This document shows, piece after piece, positions 36,337 through 43,952 of a stretch of 64,000 nucleotides of DNA. The notes below the pieces were generated by a model, which saw only the letters and a program-made list of their open reading frames with translations, did no database searches and had not been told where the DNA came from. Each line of letters begins with the position of its first letter. Positions within the stretch are counted from its first letter, which is position 1. Where the stretch lies: the NCBI GenBank assembly GCA_012719545.1, contig JAAYAD010000078.1, forward strand, positions 1 to 64,000, read 5' to 3'. This stretch comes from Clostridiaceae bacterium (GTDB lineage Bacteria; Bacillota; Clostridia; DSM-8532). The position numbers and the translations under genes are program-made.

Positions 36337-36819
36337 TTAGACCTGAACATTTCCAACCATGAGAATGGAAACAACGAGAGCCAAAATAGCAAACATTTCA
36401 ACCATCAGCGCGTAAATGATACCATTACCAAGGGCATTTGCTCTTTTTGCAACAAGGTGAATACCTGCGGTAGCAACTTTACCCTGCCAAATAGCAGAAA
36501 CCATACCAACAATTCCGATTGGAAGTCCGCAGAACAACAGTGACAGTCCCTGTTCAAGGGTTGTTACGCCACTAACCTTGCCCAGTATCATAAACGCAAT
36601 AACGAATCCATAAATAGCCTGGGTAGCAGGAAGAGCCTGCAGAATCATGGTAGCGGTAAATCTGCTTGGTTCCTCAGCAACAACTCCTGCAGCAGCCTGT
36701 CCGGCAATACCGCTTCCCTTTGATGAACCCAGAGCTGCCAATAAATATGCTAACGCAGCTCCCAATACGGCATAAGCTTTAGGATTTAAGAAGAGATCGG
36801 CAAATTTTAATTCTGGCAT
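36337..36819 (-). CDS. ntpK: V/A-type ATP synthase proteolipid subunit K with Na+ ligand set
   Basis: This 160-residue membrane ring subunit is made of two fused helical hairpins (four membrane segments). The ion-carrying carboxylate is Glu141 in LMVEMFAILAL; the first hairpin lacks a carboxylate, as in other duplicated K subunits. Leu63, Thr66, Gln67, Gln112 and Glu141 line up, each shifted by two, with the Na+ ligands Leu61, Thr64, Gln65, Gln110 and Glu139 of Enterococcus hirae NtpK. A sodium-translocating ring is therefore likely. GGAGG-type spacing precedes the ATG. The gene lies between subunits I and E. Confidence 0.96.
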   Translation of the reverse strand: MPELKFADLFLNPKAYAVLGAALAYLLAALGSSKGSGIAGQAAAGVVAEEPSRFTATMILQALPATQAIYGFVIAFMILGKVSGVTTLEQGLSLLFCGLPIGIVGMVSAIWQGKVATAGIHLVAKRANALGNGIIYALMVEMFAILALVVSILMVGNVQV

Positions 36820-36857
36820 TTGTGTTTTCCTCCTGATAAAAATTAATTGTAAAAAAT

Positions 36858-38855
36858 TTATTGTGCAATTCCGGTTCCGGAATTTAGCAACTCATTTACC
36901 TGAGATTTGACTACTATATATTTTGTACTTGCCTGCAAAGGCTTAAAAGCTTCTCCCCCGCCCTCAAGGAATTTTCCGTAGAATTCAAGATACTGAAGTC
37001 TGCAGGAATGTACATATGCTCCAAGGGCGTTAAGGGCAAAGTTCAGAACATGGCCAATAACCAGTACAAGGGTCATGACCAGGTATTTGACAACTATAAA
37101 ACCGCCAAAGGACGATGCCAGGCTATTTACTATATCGGCAATAATAGCCGAGGCAAGACCTAAGGCAAGTATTCTTGTATATGAAAGACAATCACTGAAA
37201 AATCCAATTACATCATACAGCTTGGGAAGTCCGCCAAAAATCTTGCCAAAGATATTTTTGGAATTTCTGCCCGCTGTAAGAAGCACCAATGCAACTCCTA
37301 TTGCAAAGACGTAATATCCTGTCTTTACAATGCCGCTTGAGCTTGAGATGGTCACACCGGGCGCAAATGGCAAAAGTGACATTATAAAGCCTGTGAACAT
37401 AATCAATTTAAAGAATACATCACATATGGCATCCACTATCTGCCCGCGCCTGATAAGGTTTAATGCGCTTACAATAAGACCAGTATACATATGAACAATT
37501 CCAATTAAAATGGAATAGCTCATCATAAGCTCAGGCTGTTGGGTAGGTACAATCCATAAAGCAGTTTTTGCAAGTGCAGGTATGCCAAACCAGCTTCCAA
37601 AGAGAGCACCAGCCAAAATAGTTGCCAAGCCGCAGATGAAAATAAGTTTAATGAACTGTTTTGTTGACTCTTCAAGCTTGTATTTTTTCAAAATGAATCC
37701 TGTAACAAGGCATATAATGATTCCATATCCGCCATCACCAAACATAAGGCCAAACAGGAACGCAAAGAACGGCAGAGTTACGGCGCTGGGATCAATCTCC
37801 TTGCAGGATGGAACACCGTACATGCTTACAACCGGTGTAATAGAATCAACAACAGGACCATTTTTGAGAAGTACTGGGAAGTCTTCATCCTCACCCGGTT
37901 CCTCAATCTCTATGGCACAATAGAAATTTTTATCAAGATAATCCTTTACTTTTTGGGAATGCTCTGCAGGAAGCCATCCTTTCAGCATAAAGACTGAACG
38001 GGTGGAAAGCAACAGGCTCTTAGCTTCAATCCTTGTCCGCTCCATTCTGTAGCCGTCATAAACAATCTCCAGCTCCTCCCTTTTTTCAGCAAGCTCTTTT
38101 ATGGCGGCAAGCTTCTTTTCCCGTTCATTGCCAAGGCTCGAGATTCTCATATCAAGAATTTCCTTGGCTTCTTTTGCTGTGCCGTCAATCTCTTTAAATG
38201 TGAATTTATTGAAGCCGTAATTCCTTAAAAGAGCCATGACTTCATTTTCTATTGATTTATGAGCAATTACAGCAATATAGTGGCGCTCTCGATCGCTTGT
38301 GGCCCTTAACATTACTGATTCAGGGCACACTGATGCAAGTTCCTCATCAACAACATCCAGATTTATAGTGGATGAGAGAGTTCCTGTTATAGTAAAGGTA
38401 TATTTTGTACTTGCATCATTCAACGGTATTTCAAGAGCCAGCCATGGTTCAAGGGAATCCGAAAGGTTTGCCAGACGATTTATTTCACTCTTTATTCTGG
38501 CAACCTCATCTTCAAGCTGATTAATGCGGCCGGCACCATCCACTATATCAGCGGAATTTTTCATAACATCATGGTATTCGGTCTCTGATACAATTCTCCT
38601 GGTAGAGAATAGAAGCATTTTCTTGGGTACATAAGAATCCAGAATGCCAAGAGCCCTTTCCAGATCTGCCAGCACAGCATCTATTTTTGCAAGATCATTT
38701 TGAACATTTAGATTAAATGCATTTTCCCTTATGTCGTCAGTGGGTTCTTCCTGATTAATCTCTACCACACCAAGCCTCATAAGCGCGTCCAAAAGTTGTT
38801 TTCGTTCTTTGGAAAGGCCAAGTACGGTAATCTTGTTCATCTTTACAACTGCCAC
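36858..38855 (-). CDS. ntpI: V/A-type ATP synthase subunit I
   Basis: This 665-residue stator subunit is related to the eukaryotic V-ATPase a-subunit and provides the ion half-channels. Residues ~1-330 are cytoplasmic with coiled coils that anchor the peripheral stalks. Residues ~350-640 contain about seven or eight membrane helices. The functional segment VIGHVLNFALNALGAYVHSCRLQYLEFYGKFLEGGGEAFKPL near the end is strongly conserved. The start is GTG at 38855, which overlaps the stop codon of subunit H (TAGTG), so translation is probably coupled. Confidence 0.95.
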   Translation of the reverse strand: MAVVKMNKITVLGLSKERKQLLDALMRLGVVEINQEEPTDDIRENAFNLNVQNDLAKIDAVLADLERALGILDSYVPKKMLLFSTRRIVSETEYHDVMKNSADIVDGAGRINQLEDEVARIKSEINRLANLSDSLEPWLALEIPLNDASTKYTFTITGTLSSTINLDVVDEELASVCPESVMLRATSDRERHYIAVIAHKSIENEVMALLRNYGFNKFTFKEIDGTAKEAKEILDMRISSLGNEREKKLAAIKELAEKREELEIVYDGYRMERTRIEAKSLLLSTRSVFMLKGWLPAEHSQKVKDYLDKNFYCAIEIEEPGEDEDFPVLLKNGPVVDSITPVVSMYGVPSCKEIDPSAVTLPFFAFLFGLMFGDGGYGIIICLVTGFILKKYKLEESTKQFIKLIFICGLATILAGALFGSWFGIPALAKTALWIVPTQQPELMMSYSILIGIVHMYTGLIVSALNLIRRGQIVDAICDVFFKLIMFTGFIMSLLPFAPGVTISSSSGIVKTGYYVFAIGVALVLLTAGRNSKNIFGKIFGGLPKLYDVIGFFSDCLSYTRILALGLASAIIADIVNSLASSFGGFIVVKYLVMTLVLVIGHVLNFALNALGAYVHSCRLQYLEFYGKFLEGGGEAFKPLQASTKYIVVKSQVNELLNSGTGIAQ

Positions 38856-39166
38856 TACTTGTTCACAACCCTTTCCACAATGTAATCAACTGCTGCTTCA
38901 AGCCTTTGGCGAGACATTGCGCGGATTTGTTCTCCGGCTTCGGTTTGTTCATTTTCATGACGTCTGGCCTCTTCAATGCCCTCCTGCCTTGCCTTTTCAA
39001 GCAGGTCTTCAACCATGGACTCGCCTTCCTGTAAAGATTTTTCCATGATTTCACCTGCTTTTTTCCTGGCCTCGGCAATTATTTCGAGAGCTTGTTTTCT
39101 GGCTTCTTCCTCAAGCTTTAAAGCTTGCTGTTCATACTGGATTATTTCCTTAAGAATGTTATCCAT
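38855..39166 (-). CDS. ahaH: V/A-type ATP synthase peripheral-stalk subunit H (G-type)
   Basis: This 103-residue subunit is almost wholly a charged helix (IIQYEQQALKLEEEARKQALEIIAEARKKAGEIMEKSLQEGESMVEDLLEKARQEGIEEARRHE). It forms the peripheral stalk with subunit E. The heptad-like spacing with repeated Ala and Glu is typical of AhaH/NtpF-type stalk proteins. The ATG is preceded by GGGAGG. It starts 17 bases after the stop of the diguanylate cyclase gene on the same strand. Confidence 0.88.
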   Translation of the reverse strand: MDNILKEIIQYEQQALKLEEEARKQALEIIAEARKKAGEIMEKSLQEGESMVEDLLEKARQEGIEEARRHENEQTEAGEQIRAMSRQRLEAAVDYIVERVVNK

Positions 39167-39183
39167 TTAAGCCTCCCTATTGA

Positions 39184-40368
39184 CTAGGTCATTGTAATGC
39201 AGTTTCTGCCATTATTTTTTGATTTATAAAGCGCTTCATCCGCTTTTTTTATAACATCATAGATGTTTTTTAAATTTCCTGTTTTGCGAGCAGCACCAAT
39301 GCTGACTGTAACTTTTATAGTCTCGCTGCTCCTGGATTTTAAATTGTCATTTACGGACTTTTTAACAGATGGGCTTTTATCCCCGACAAAAAATGTCCTT
39401 TTTTCGACTGCTTTCCTCATATTGTCCAAATGGACCCGTATATCATTATAAGACATTCCGGCAAATAGCACAATAAATTCTTCGCCACCATATCGAAAAA
39501 TCTTTGCGCCTCCAGCATTTTCCTTTAGAGTTGAGGCCACCATCTTAAGAACCTCATCACCCACATCATGCCCGTATTTGTCATTTATATGCTTAAAATG
39601 ATCCAAATCCACCATGGCTATGGCATAGTTGTTCTCGTGCTTTAAAATCTCCTGCTCAAACGCTCGCCTGGATAAAACACCTGTCAGGGCATCATAGAAT
39701 GCAAGGGAATATGAAATATCAAGAAGCGCAATAACAACAATTGTAAACATTGCCGTTGTGAAAATCGAAAGAATAATTACCCTGTTGGCAAAATGAAGAG
39801 CGATAAAGGAAGCCAGAAGGACAACCATAAACACAAGATTCATATATCGCTTCTGAAGAATATAGTTTAAAAGAAGGATAAATATGCTTACAACATACAA
39901 GGCCATTGCCGGCGCCTTGATTCGTATAATCCCCATATTGTCTGTCTGTGATGATATGCCGGCTGAGTTTGCGAACACTCTTATAACGATCCAAAGTACC
40001 TGTCCAAAGAGAATTAAAGCCTTATTCCTTCCGTAATAGCTGAAAATGCCCCTTTCACGTGAAAACCCCAGCCATATGGCATTAACCGGGAAAAGTATGC
40101 TTATTAACGTTACAGCATCTGAAAGTTTTTCCGGGGTTTTTGACAATGCAATAAAGAAAACATATGAGAAAAGTATGAAGCATGAGAGAAAAAAAGAATT
40201 GCCGTTCTGGTAGCCAATGCTTAAGGAAAGGGCAAAAAGGGCAAAAACATAGGGCAGAACATTAAACAATGATTGCAATGCAGCACTAAATACATCTGCC
40301 CTGGAAGCGGCTGCCCACGCAGACAAAATTACTATAAAAGGTGCTATAATCAGAACGGTTCTCCGCAT
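39184..40368 (-). CDS. Membrane diguanylate cyclase (GGDEF) leading the V-ATPase operon
   Basis: This 394-residue protein has about eight hydrophobic helices in residues ~1-218, an MASE-like sensory membrane region I cannot name. A C-terminal GGDEF domain follows (about 222-394). It should make c-di-GMP from two GTP at the cytoplasmic face. The active-site loop is RYGGEEF (GGEEF at 294-298), and DLDHFKHINDKYGHDVGDEVL is intact. The inhibitory I-site RxxD is absent: the corresponding residues 285-288 read AGGA. The gene ends only 17 bases before the V-ATPase subunit H start with no terminator between, so it is probably co-transcribed. No c-di-GMP riboswitch is visible upstream. Confidence 0.9.
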   Translation of the reverse strand: MRRTVLIIAPFIVILSAWAAASRADVFSAALQSLFNVLPYVFALFALSLSIGYQNGNSFFLSCFILFSYVFFIALSKTPEKLSDAVTLISILFPVNAIWLGFSRERGIFSYYGRNKALILFGQVLWIVIRVFANSAGISSQTDNMGIIRIKAPAMALYVVSIFILLLNYILQKRYMNLVFMVVLLASFIALHFANRVIILSIFTTAMFTIVVIALLDISYSLAFYDALTGVLSRRAFEQEILKHENNYAIAMVDLDHFKHINDKYGHDVGDEVLKMVASTLKENAGGAKIFRYGGEEFIVLFAGMSYNDIRVHLDNMRKAVEKRTFFVGDKSPSVKKSVNDNLKSRSSETIKVTVSIGAARKTGNLKNIYDVIKKADEALYKSKNNGRNCITMT

Positions 40369-40380
40369 CCCAAACCTCTC

Positions 40381-40394
40381 AAAGGATATCCTTT
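40381..40394. repeat. 14-bp perfect palindrome in the leader of the diguanylate cyclase gene
   Basis: AAAGGATATCCTTT lies 13 bases upstream of the start codon of the GGDEF gene. It could be an operator or a small hairpin near the ribosome site. Chance occurrence in AT-rich sequence is also possible. Confidence 0.35.
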
Positions 40395-40539
40395 ATAATT
40401 AATTTTAAAGTATTTTGTTTTTTTTGCAACACAATGTGTCAATATTCTAAGTCTTTGGAGTTTTTTGTCAGTATTTTATACTGGATTCAAGGCAAAGCCT
40501 TCCTGCCAGCTTGAAGTTTGAAAATCAAAACAAAAAGAA

Positions 40540-40563
40540 AAGGAAGGACTTAAATCCTTCCTT
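40540..40563 (-). terminator. Terminator of the His-rich protein gene
   Basis: A perfect 9-bp stem (AAGGAAGGA / TCCTTCCTT, 6-base loop) begins seven bases after the stop codon. In the minus direction it is followed by TTCTTTTTG. Confidence 0.85.
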
Positions 40564-40569
40564 AGGGCT

Positions 40570-41418
40570 CTATGACCTTTCCGCTCCCGGGAAATCAAAC
40601 TTCTGAGGCGGGAAGAACTGATCAAGCGGGAATTCGATGGTATCGAAAATATCGCAGGGGTTATCCTCATCGGCAGCAACGCATTCCTTGTTGGGATAGC
40701 AGAAGTTGAATGCTGGAATAAGGAGCTGCACAAGTCTTACAAGCTTAATTATTGAGAATAAGCCCAGGGTTACGACTACTCTCCTCTGAGGTCCAATAAA
40801 GGAGCTTACATCGTTTCCGTCGTCATCGCACCCGCAGTGATGATGGTGATGGTGCTTGTCATGCACTTTCTTTATACGAGTATTGAGAACCAAAGGTTCT
40901 GCTACCTCTACCTTTATAATAGGAAGATTGTCCTGTTCTATCAGGGCGCCGCAGCCATCGAGATTTGCATCGGCCTGAACCGGGACTGTTCCCGGGTCAA
41001 CGCTCCTGAAGATCTTGACCTTACCTTCCGAACCAAAGAGTATGGCTGTCTTTGAGAACCAGACATAGCCAATCTTTGGAGATGAATTTACTATGTTACC
41101 TGTTACATCCTTGTAGCAGAATTCAACTGCCAGGCGGATTTTATAACGTACATTAACAGTAAAGAAGCCTCTCTTAAACGGTACATCCTCAAGATCGGCC
41201 AATACTGCTACAACTTCTGCATCTTTTGTTTTTACTTTCACCGCATTATTAATGAGGTCCTGTACATTATCAACGAAATCTACCACTGCATCTTCAATGC
41301 AATCTTTTTCACGGCAATTATCATATACTTTTTCTACATGAACACAAACGGCTTCTCGTAGCTTGCATATGTCTTCGCCACCAATAAGTCCTGGAACAAC
41401 TTGATCTTTACAGCCCAT
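40570..41418 (-). CDS. Unknown Cys/His-rich protein with a natural hexahistidine run
   Basis: This 282-residue protein has no clear signal peptide. The start MGCKDQVVPGLIGGEDICKLREAVCVHVEKVYDNCREKDCIED is Cys-rich. Residues ~60-190 look like a beta-rich domain (GFFTVNVRYKIRLAVEFCYKDVTGN). Near residue 200 is KHHHHHHCGCDDDGND, a likely metal-binding cluster. The C-terminal ~70 residues add a hydrophobic stretch and an acidic tail. I recognise only a general likeness to clostridial spore-associated proteins and assign no function. The ATG at 41418 is preceded by TGGAGG. A CACC-N15-CATATTAT pattern upstream (41461-41487) resembles a late sporulation SigK promoter. Confidence 0.7.
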   Translation of the reverse strand: MGCKDQVVPGLIGGEDICKLREAVCVHVEKVYDNCREKDCIEDAVVDFVDNVQDLINNAVKVKTKDAEVVAVLADLEDVPFKRGFFTVNVRYKIRLAVEFCYKDVTGNIVNSSPKIGYVWFSKTAILFGSEGKVKIFRSVDPGTVPVQADANLDGCGALIEQDNLPIIKVEVAEPLVLNTRIKKVHDKHHHHHHCGCDDDGNDVSSFIGPQRRVVVTLGLFSIIKLVRLVQLLIPAFNFCYPNKECVAADEDNPCDIFDTIEFPLDQFFPPQKFDFPGAERS

Positions 41419-41460
41419 TATATCGGTCCTCCATTTCAGAATATTTGCCTTCACATTGTC

Positions 41461-41487
41461 ATAATATGCCTTTTGGTTGAATTGGTG
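41461..41487 (-). promoter_or_regulatory. SigK-like promoter candidate for the His-rich protein gene
   Basis: In the minus direction CACC, 15 bases and CATATTAT resemble the SigK consensus (mACm, about 16 bases, CATAnnnT). It lies 42 bases upstream of the start codon. Short consensus matches in AT-rich DNA are common, so the claim is weak without expression data. Confidence 0.35.
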
Positions 41488-41578
41488 ACAAGGCGGTCAT
41501 ATTCACCGCGGGACATAAATAGCATTATATTAACGGGCTTAAAATTTTAGCTCTGTTTTTTGAAGGAGTTGTGTAAAA

Positions 41579-42694
41579 GTGCCTTCTAACGACAGCTACA
41601 GATATATTCTAAAAAACAGTATGGGTGTTGTAACCTGTATCTGGCATAAGAACGGGCTATTTATGAGCATGCTGGATGAGAACAACAAATGGGGCTCTCC
41701 CTTTTTGCTGTCTGATAGTGCCACTCCTGACTTTTCGGCATTATTAAATTCCGATGATGTAATAAGCGCATGCTATGTTGACTACTCAGACAGGCTTATG
41801 TTCATAACTGCCTGTGAGGAGAAAAATAAGCCCATAGTTCTTCTGGAAAGCAGGATCAGCGGAAGCTCGCCCTATAATGTAAATCTAATTGAAGCCGATG
41901 GATTCCTCCATGTATTTTATATAGTATCCCATAACAGAAGGCAGCTTTTAACCTATCAGAGAATAGACGGGGCCATATACTCCATGCCCGAGGTACAGGG
42001 AGTAATAATTAGGGATGCCAAAAACTACGCCGTATGTACCGACGGATCAAATATTCATTTATTCTTTGTAACCAACGTCCAGAACGTGAACCTATTGGTC
42101 CACAGAAAAATAAGCGACGGAAAGGTTTCAAAACCTGTGACCACCCCCTTCCCCTATCCGCCCGCCCACAGGCTTCAGGCCGTAGTTTCCAAAAACGGTC
42201 CTGTTTATGTACTTGCATCCTGTGAAGAGGGGCAGGAAAGCACGATAATTTTCAAATTTGATCCAATCCTCAACAAATTCGTTAAAAACCTTGAAGTATA
42301 TAACGCAACAACCGGACAGGGAAGCGACAGCCTGATACTGGTCAACAATAACCCCTTTGTTATCCGAAGCCTTAGAACCGCTTTTATTATTTCGATGGTC
42401 AAGCCTGACCTGAGCGGAATTGCCGATGAATCCAAAGTGGATCTGACAGGACGTGATATACCTCTTAAATGCAAATTCCAGTCCAATCACAAAGAGGATT
42501 ACAACTTTAAATGCGACGTTACTCCCATGCTGTTCGGAAACGGCCTTCGCTTCCCCTTTAATATAAAGACCCTTGCCTCAATAAAGCCAAAGGAAAAAGA
42601 AGAAAGCCCAGAAGCCATGCAGGAGAGAATACGAGAACTTGAGAGCAGGATTGAGTTTTTGGAAAATGCCATAAGAGAAATTCTGAGGCCATAA
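41579..42694 (+). CDS. Unknown beta-rich protein with C-terminal coiled coil
   Basis: This 371-residue protein has neither signal peptide nor membrane helix. Residues ~5-310 contain repeated short strands (LIEADGFLHVFYIVSHNRRQLLTYQRIDG; YAVCTDGSNIHLFFVTNVQNVNLLVHRKISDG; VVSKNGPVYVLASCEEGQESTIIFKFD), suggesting a beta-propeller of six or seven blades. The last ~35 residues (MQERIRELESRIEFLENAIREIL) form a coiled coil, probably for oligomerisation. The start is GTG at 41579, with GAAGGAG ten bases upstream. It is divergent from the His-rich gene. No function is known to me; a spore-coat or surface role would fit the fold and neighbour but is only a guess. Confidence 0.75.
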   Translation: MPSNDSYRYILKNSMGVVTCIWHKNGLFMSMLDENNKWGSPFLLSDSATPDFSALLNSDDVISACYVDYSDRLMFITACEEKNKPIVLLESRISGSSPYNVNLIEADGFLHVFYIVSHNRRQLLTYQRIDGAIYSMPEVQGVIIRDAKNYAVCTDGSNIHLFFVTNVQNVNLLVHRKISDGKVSKPVTTPFPYPPAHRLQAVVSKNGPVYVLASCEEGQESTIIFKFDPILNKFVKNLEVYNATTGQGSDSLILVNNNPFVIRSLRTAFIISMVKPDLSGIADESKVDLTGRDIPLKCKFQSNHKEDYNFKCDVTPMLFGNGLRFPFNIKTLASIKPKEKEESPEAMQERIRELESRIEFLENAIREILRP

Positions 42695-42751
42695 ATGTAA
42701 GATATAAGATACATACCTGCAATGGATACATCTAAAAGAAGGAACCATTAT

Positions 42752-42862
42752 ATGTATAACCCCATCAACGGCCAGGTGAATAGGCTAAACTTCAAAGATA
42801 ACCAAACAATCTTCCCTGATATCCGGATGCTTATAAAAAAGCTAAAGGCTGTTCAAAACTGA
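42752..42862 (+). CDS. Candidate 36-residue small protein
   Basis: The reading frame MYNPINGQVNRLNFKDNQTI... ends in a basic helix (MLIKKLKAVQN). AAGGA lies eight bases before its ATG, after an intergenic gap of 57 bases from the previous plus-strand gene. Its last codons run into the stem of the opposite-strand 6S RNA terminator. No family is recognised. It may be a real small protein translated with the upstream gene or a chance frame. Confidence 0.35.
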   Translation: MYNPINGQVNRLNFKDNQTIFPDIRMLIKKLKAVQN

Positions 42863-42874
42863 ACAGCCTTTAGC
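42835..42874 (-). terminator. Terminator of the 6S RNA gene
   Basis: A perfect 14-bp stem (GCTAAAGGCTGTTC / GAACAGCCTTTAGC) with a 6-base loop is followed by TTTTTTATAAG in the minus direction. It directly follows the closing stem of the non-coding RNA. Confidence 0.93.
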
Positions 42875-43085
42875 CCCAAAATGCCGTTAGCCTATTTTGA
42901 CACCTGGCCTCGCCAGGTGGGTGCCCTGTTGAATATTTCACACTTCCACCGCCGTTGCACAGAGCTTAAAGCTCTATGTCGGAATTAGCTTGTGGCCTGT
43001 GCTACGTACCCAAACTTCAGGCTCCCTTGTCAAACATAGCAGGTTCAAAATTAGGGCAACACGAACATTTCAGGATTAATTTCTG
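42874..43085 (-). ncRNA. ssrS: Probable 6S RNA
   Basis: About 210 bases of non-coding sequence with a strong promoter and terminator. In the minus direction the ends pair: CCUGAAAUG (43066-43074) with CAUUUUGGGG at the 3' end, followed by GUUGCC with GGCUAAC. This gives a long closed rod like 6S RNA. An unpaired middle region around UUUUGAACCUGCUAUG and ACAAGGGAGCC, opposite the segment GUGAAAUAUUCAACAGGGC, could be the open-promoter-like bubble that binds SigA-RNA polymerase. RNase P, tmRNA and SRP RNA signatures are absent. The assignment is from structure and size, not a covariance search. It accounts for most of the 42695-43212 gap. Confidence 0.75.
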
Positions 43086-43090
43086 TCCCT

Positions 43091-43119
43091 ATTATAACAC
43101 AGGGCCAAAAACCGCTCAA
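43091..43119 (-). promoter_or_regulatory. SigA-type promoter of the 6S RNA gene
   Basis: In the minus direction TTGAGC, a 17-base spacer and TATAAT are present. They predict transcription starting near 43084, just before the closing stem of the RNA. Confidence 0.85.
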
Positions 43120-43212
43120 TAGAACTAATTTACAAAGGATGACGATTTTTCTATGCATAAAAAACAAAACATCGTTCAAAGCCTTGCCATTTCTATATCC
43201 TGGTGAAATATG

Positions 43213-43944
43213 CTATAAATTTTGTTTTTCTATAAGATTTTTCCAGTATCTTTTTGGCATGAACTGTCTCTGTAGTTTCAGATTTTTTCTGCTTTCAATG
43301 GCAATAGTATCAAAATATCTCTTCCACAAGGTTTCAAACTCGTCCTGAAAATCTTCCTTTAAGTGTATGGGTTCATCAGTAAACACAACTTCAATGGTAT
43401 TATAAAGGGCACATATCCCCCGTTTTGCGTCATGGATTATCCAGGGCTGGTCAGAAAGCCTTGCTGCGAAATGCTCCGCCAAAAAGGCAATTATATTTCC
43501 GTCAGGCTCAATTTTAGAGTAGTATATACCGTTTTTAAGTTTCCTGAATCTTAATATGCCTAAAAATAAATGGGTTTCTTTTAATACCCTGCTGCTCATG
43601 TCATGAACTTTTAATATATCGGGGTGTTGAAGATATGATAAAACCCGTCTTCCAGTTTTCAATCCTATCTTAATAAAGTTATATATTGCCATGCCCACAT
43701 CGGGACTATCGGAAAGATAGGCCCGGTAAATGGTTTCAAGAGCTTCCCTCCCCATTTTCTCTACAATTGCCTTTTCAACTCTTGCGGATTTCTCAGAGTC
43801 GGACGCTACCTCCATGGCAGGTAACAGGGACAGTTGGTATCCATCCTTTGAAACTATTATATCTTCAGGCTCAGTCTTATTTTTATATGCCTCAAATACG
43901 GCAGTAAGGACTCCTTCAAAAGAGCCGTCCGTCACATAAATCAT
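43213..43944 (-). CDS. DUF4130-family putative DNA metabolism protein (TIGR03915 type)
   Basis: This 243-residue protein matches the 'probable DNA metabolism protein' family. It starts MIYVTDGSFEGVLTAVFEAYKNKTEPEDI and carries the core DVGMAIYNFIKIGLKTGRRVLSYLQHPDI...SRVLKETHLFLGILRFRKLKNGIYYSKIEPDGNI. It ends with RYFDTIAIESRKNLKLQRQFMPKRYWKNLIE. In other bacteria this domain can be fused to a uracil-DNA-glycosylase-like domain, and it usually sits beside the radical-SAM protein that precedes it here. It starts eight bases after that gene's stop, so they form an operon. The biochemical activity is unknown. Confidence 0.88.
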   Translation of the reverse strand: MIYVTDGSFEGVLTAVFEAYKNKTEPEDIIVSKDGYQLSLLPAMEVASDSEKSARVEKAIVEKMGREALETIYRAYLSDSPDVGMAIYNFIKIGLKTGRRVLSYLQHPDILKVHDMSSRVLKETHLFLGILRFRKLKNGIYYSKIEPDGNIIAFLAEHFAARLSDQPWIIHDAKRGICALYNTIEVVFTDEPIHLKEDFQDEFETLWKRYFDTIAIESRKNLKLQRQFMPKRYWKNLIEKQNL

Positions 43945-43952
43945 AATTCACC

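Noticed and set aside
30427-38700. Many plus-strand frames of 60-180 codons across the V-ATPase region
   Set aside because: They lie opposite clearly conserved minus-strand genes, lack ribosome sites and have low-complexity composition typical of antisense shadows.
40369-40539. c-di-GMP riboswitch upstream of the diguanylate cyclase gene
   Set aside because: The GEMM core (CACG...GGCAAACC-type segments) is missing. Only a promoter-like stretch and a short palindrome are seen.
40820-40865. The hexahistidine run as a sign of cloning-vector or tagged sequence
   Set aside because: It is internal to a long natural frame, flanked by CGCDDDGND with ordinary clostridial codon use, and no vector sequence is nearby.
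42874-43085. RNase P RNA, tmRNA or SRP RNA instead of 6S RNA
   Set aside because: The RNase P GAGGAAAGUCC core, the tmRNA tag frame with CCA end and the SRP GGAAG/AGCA loop are all absent.
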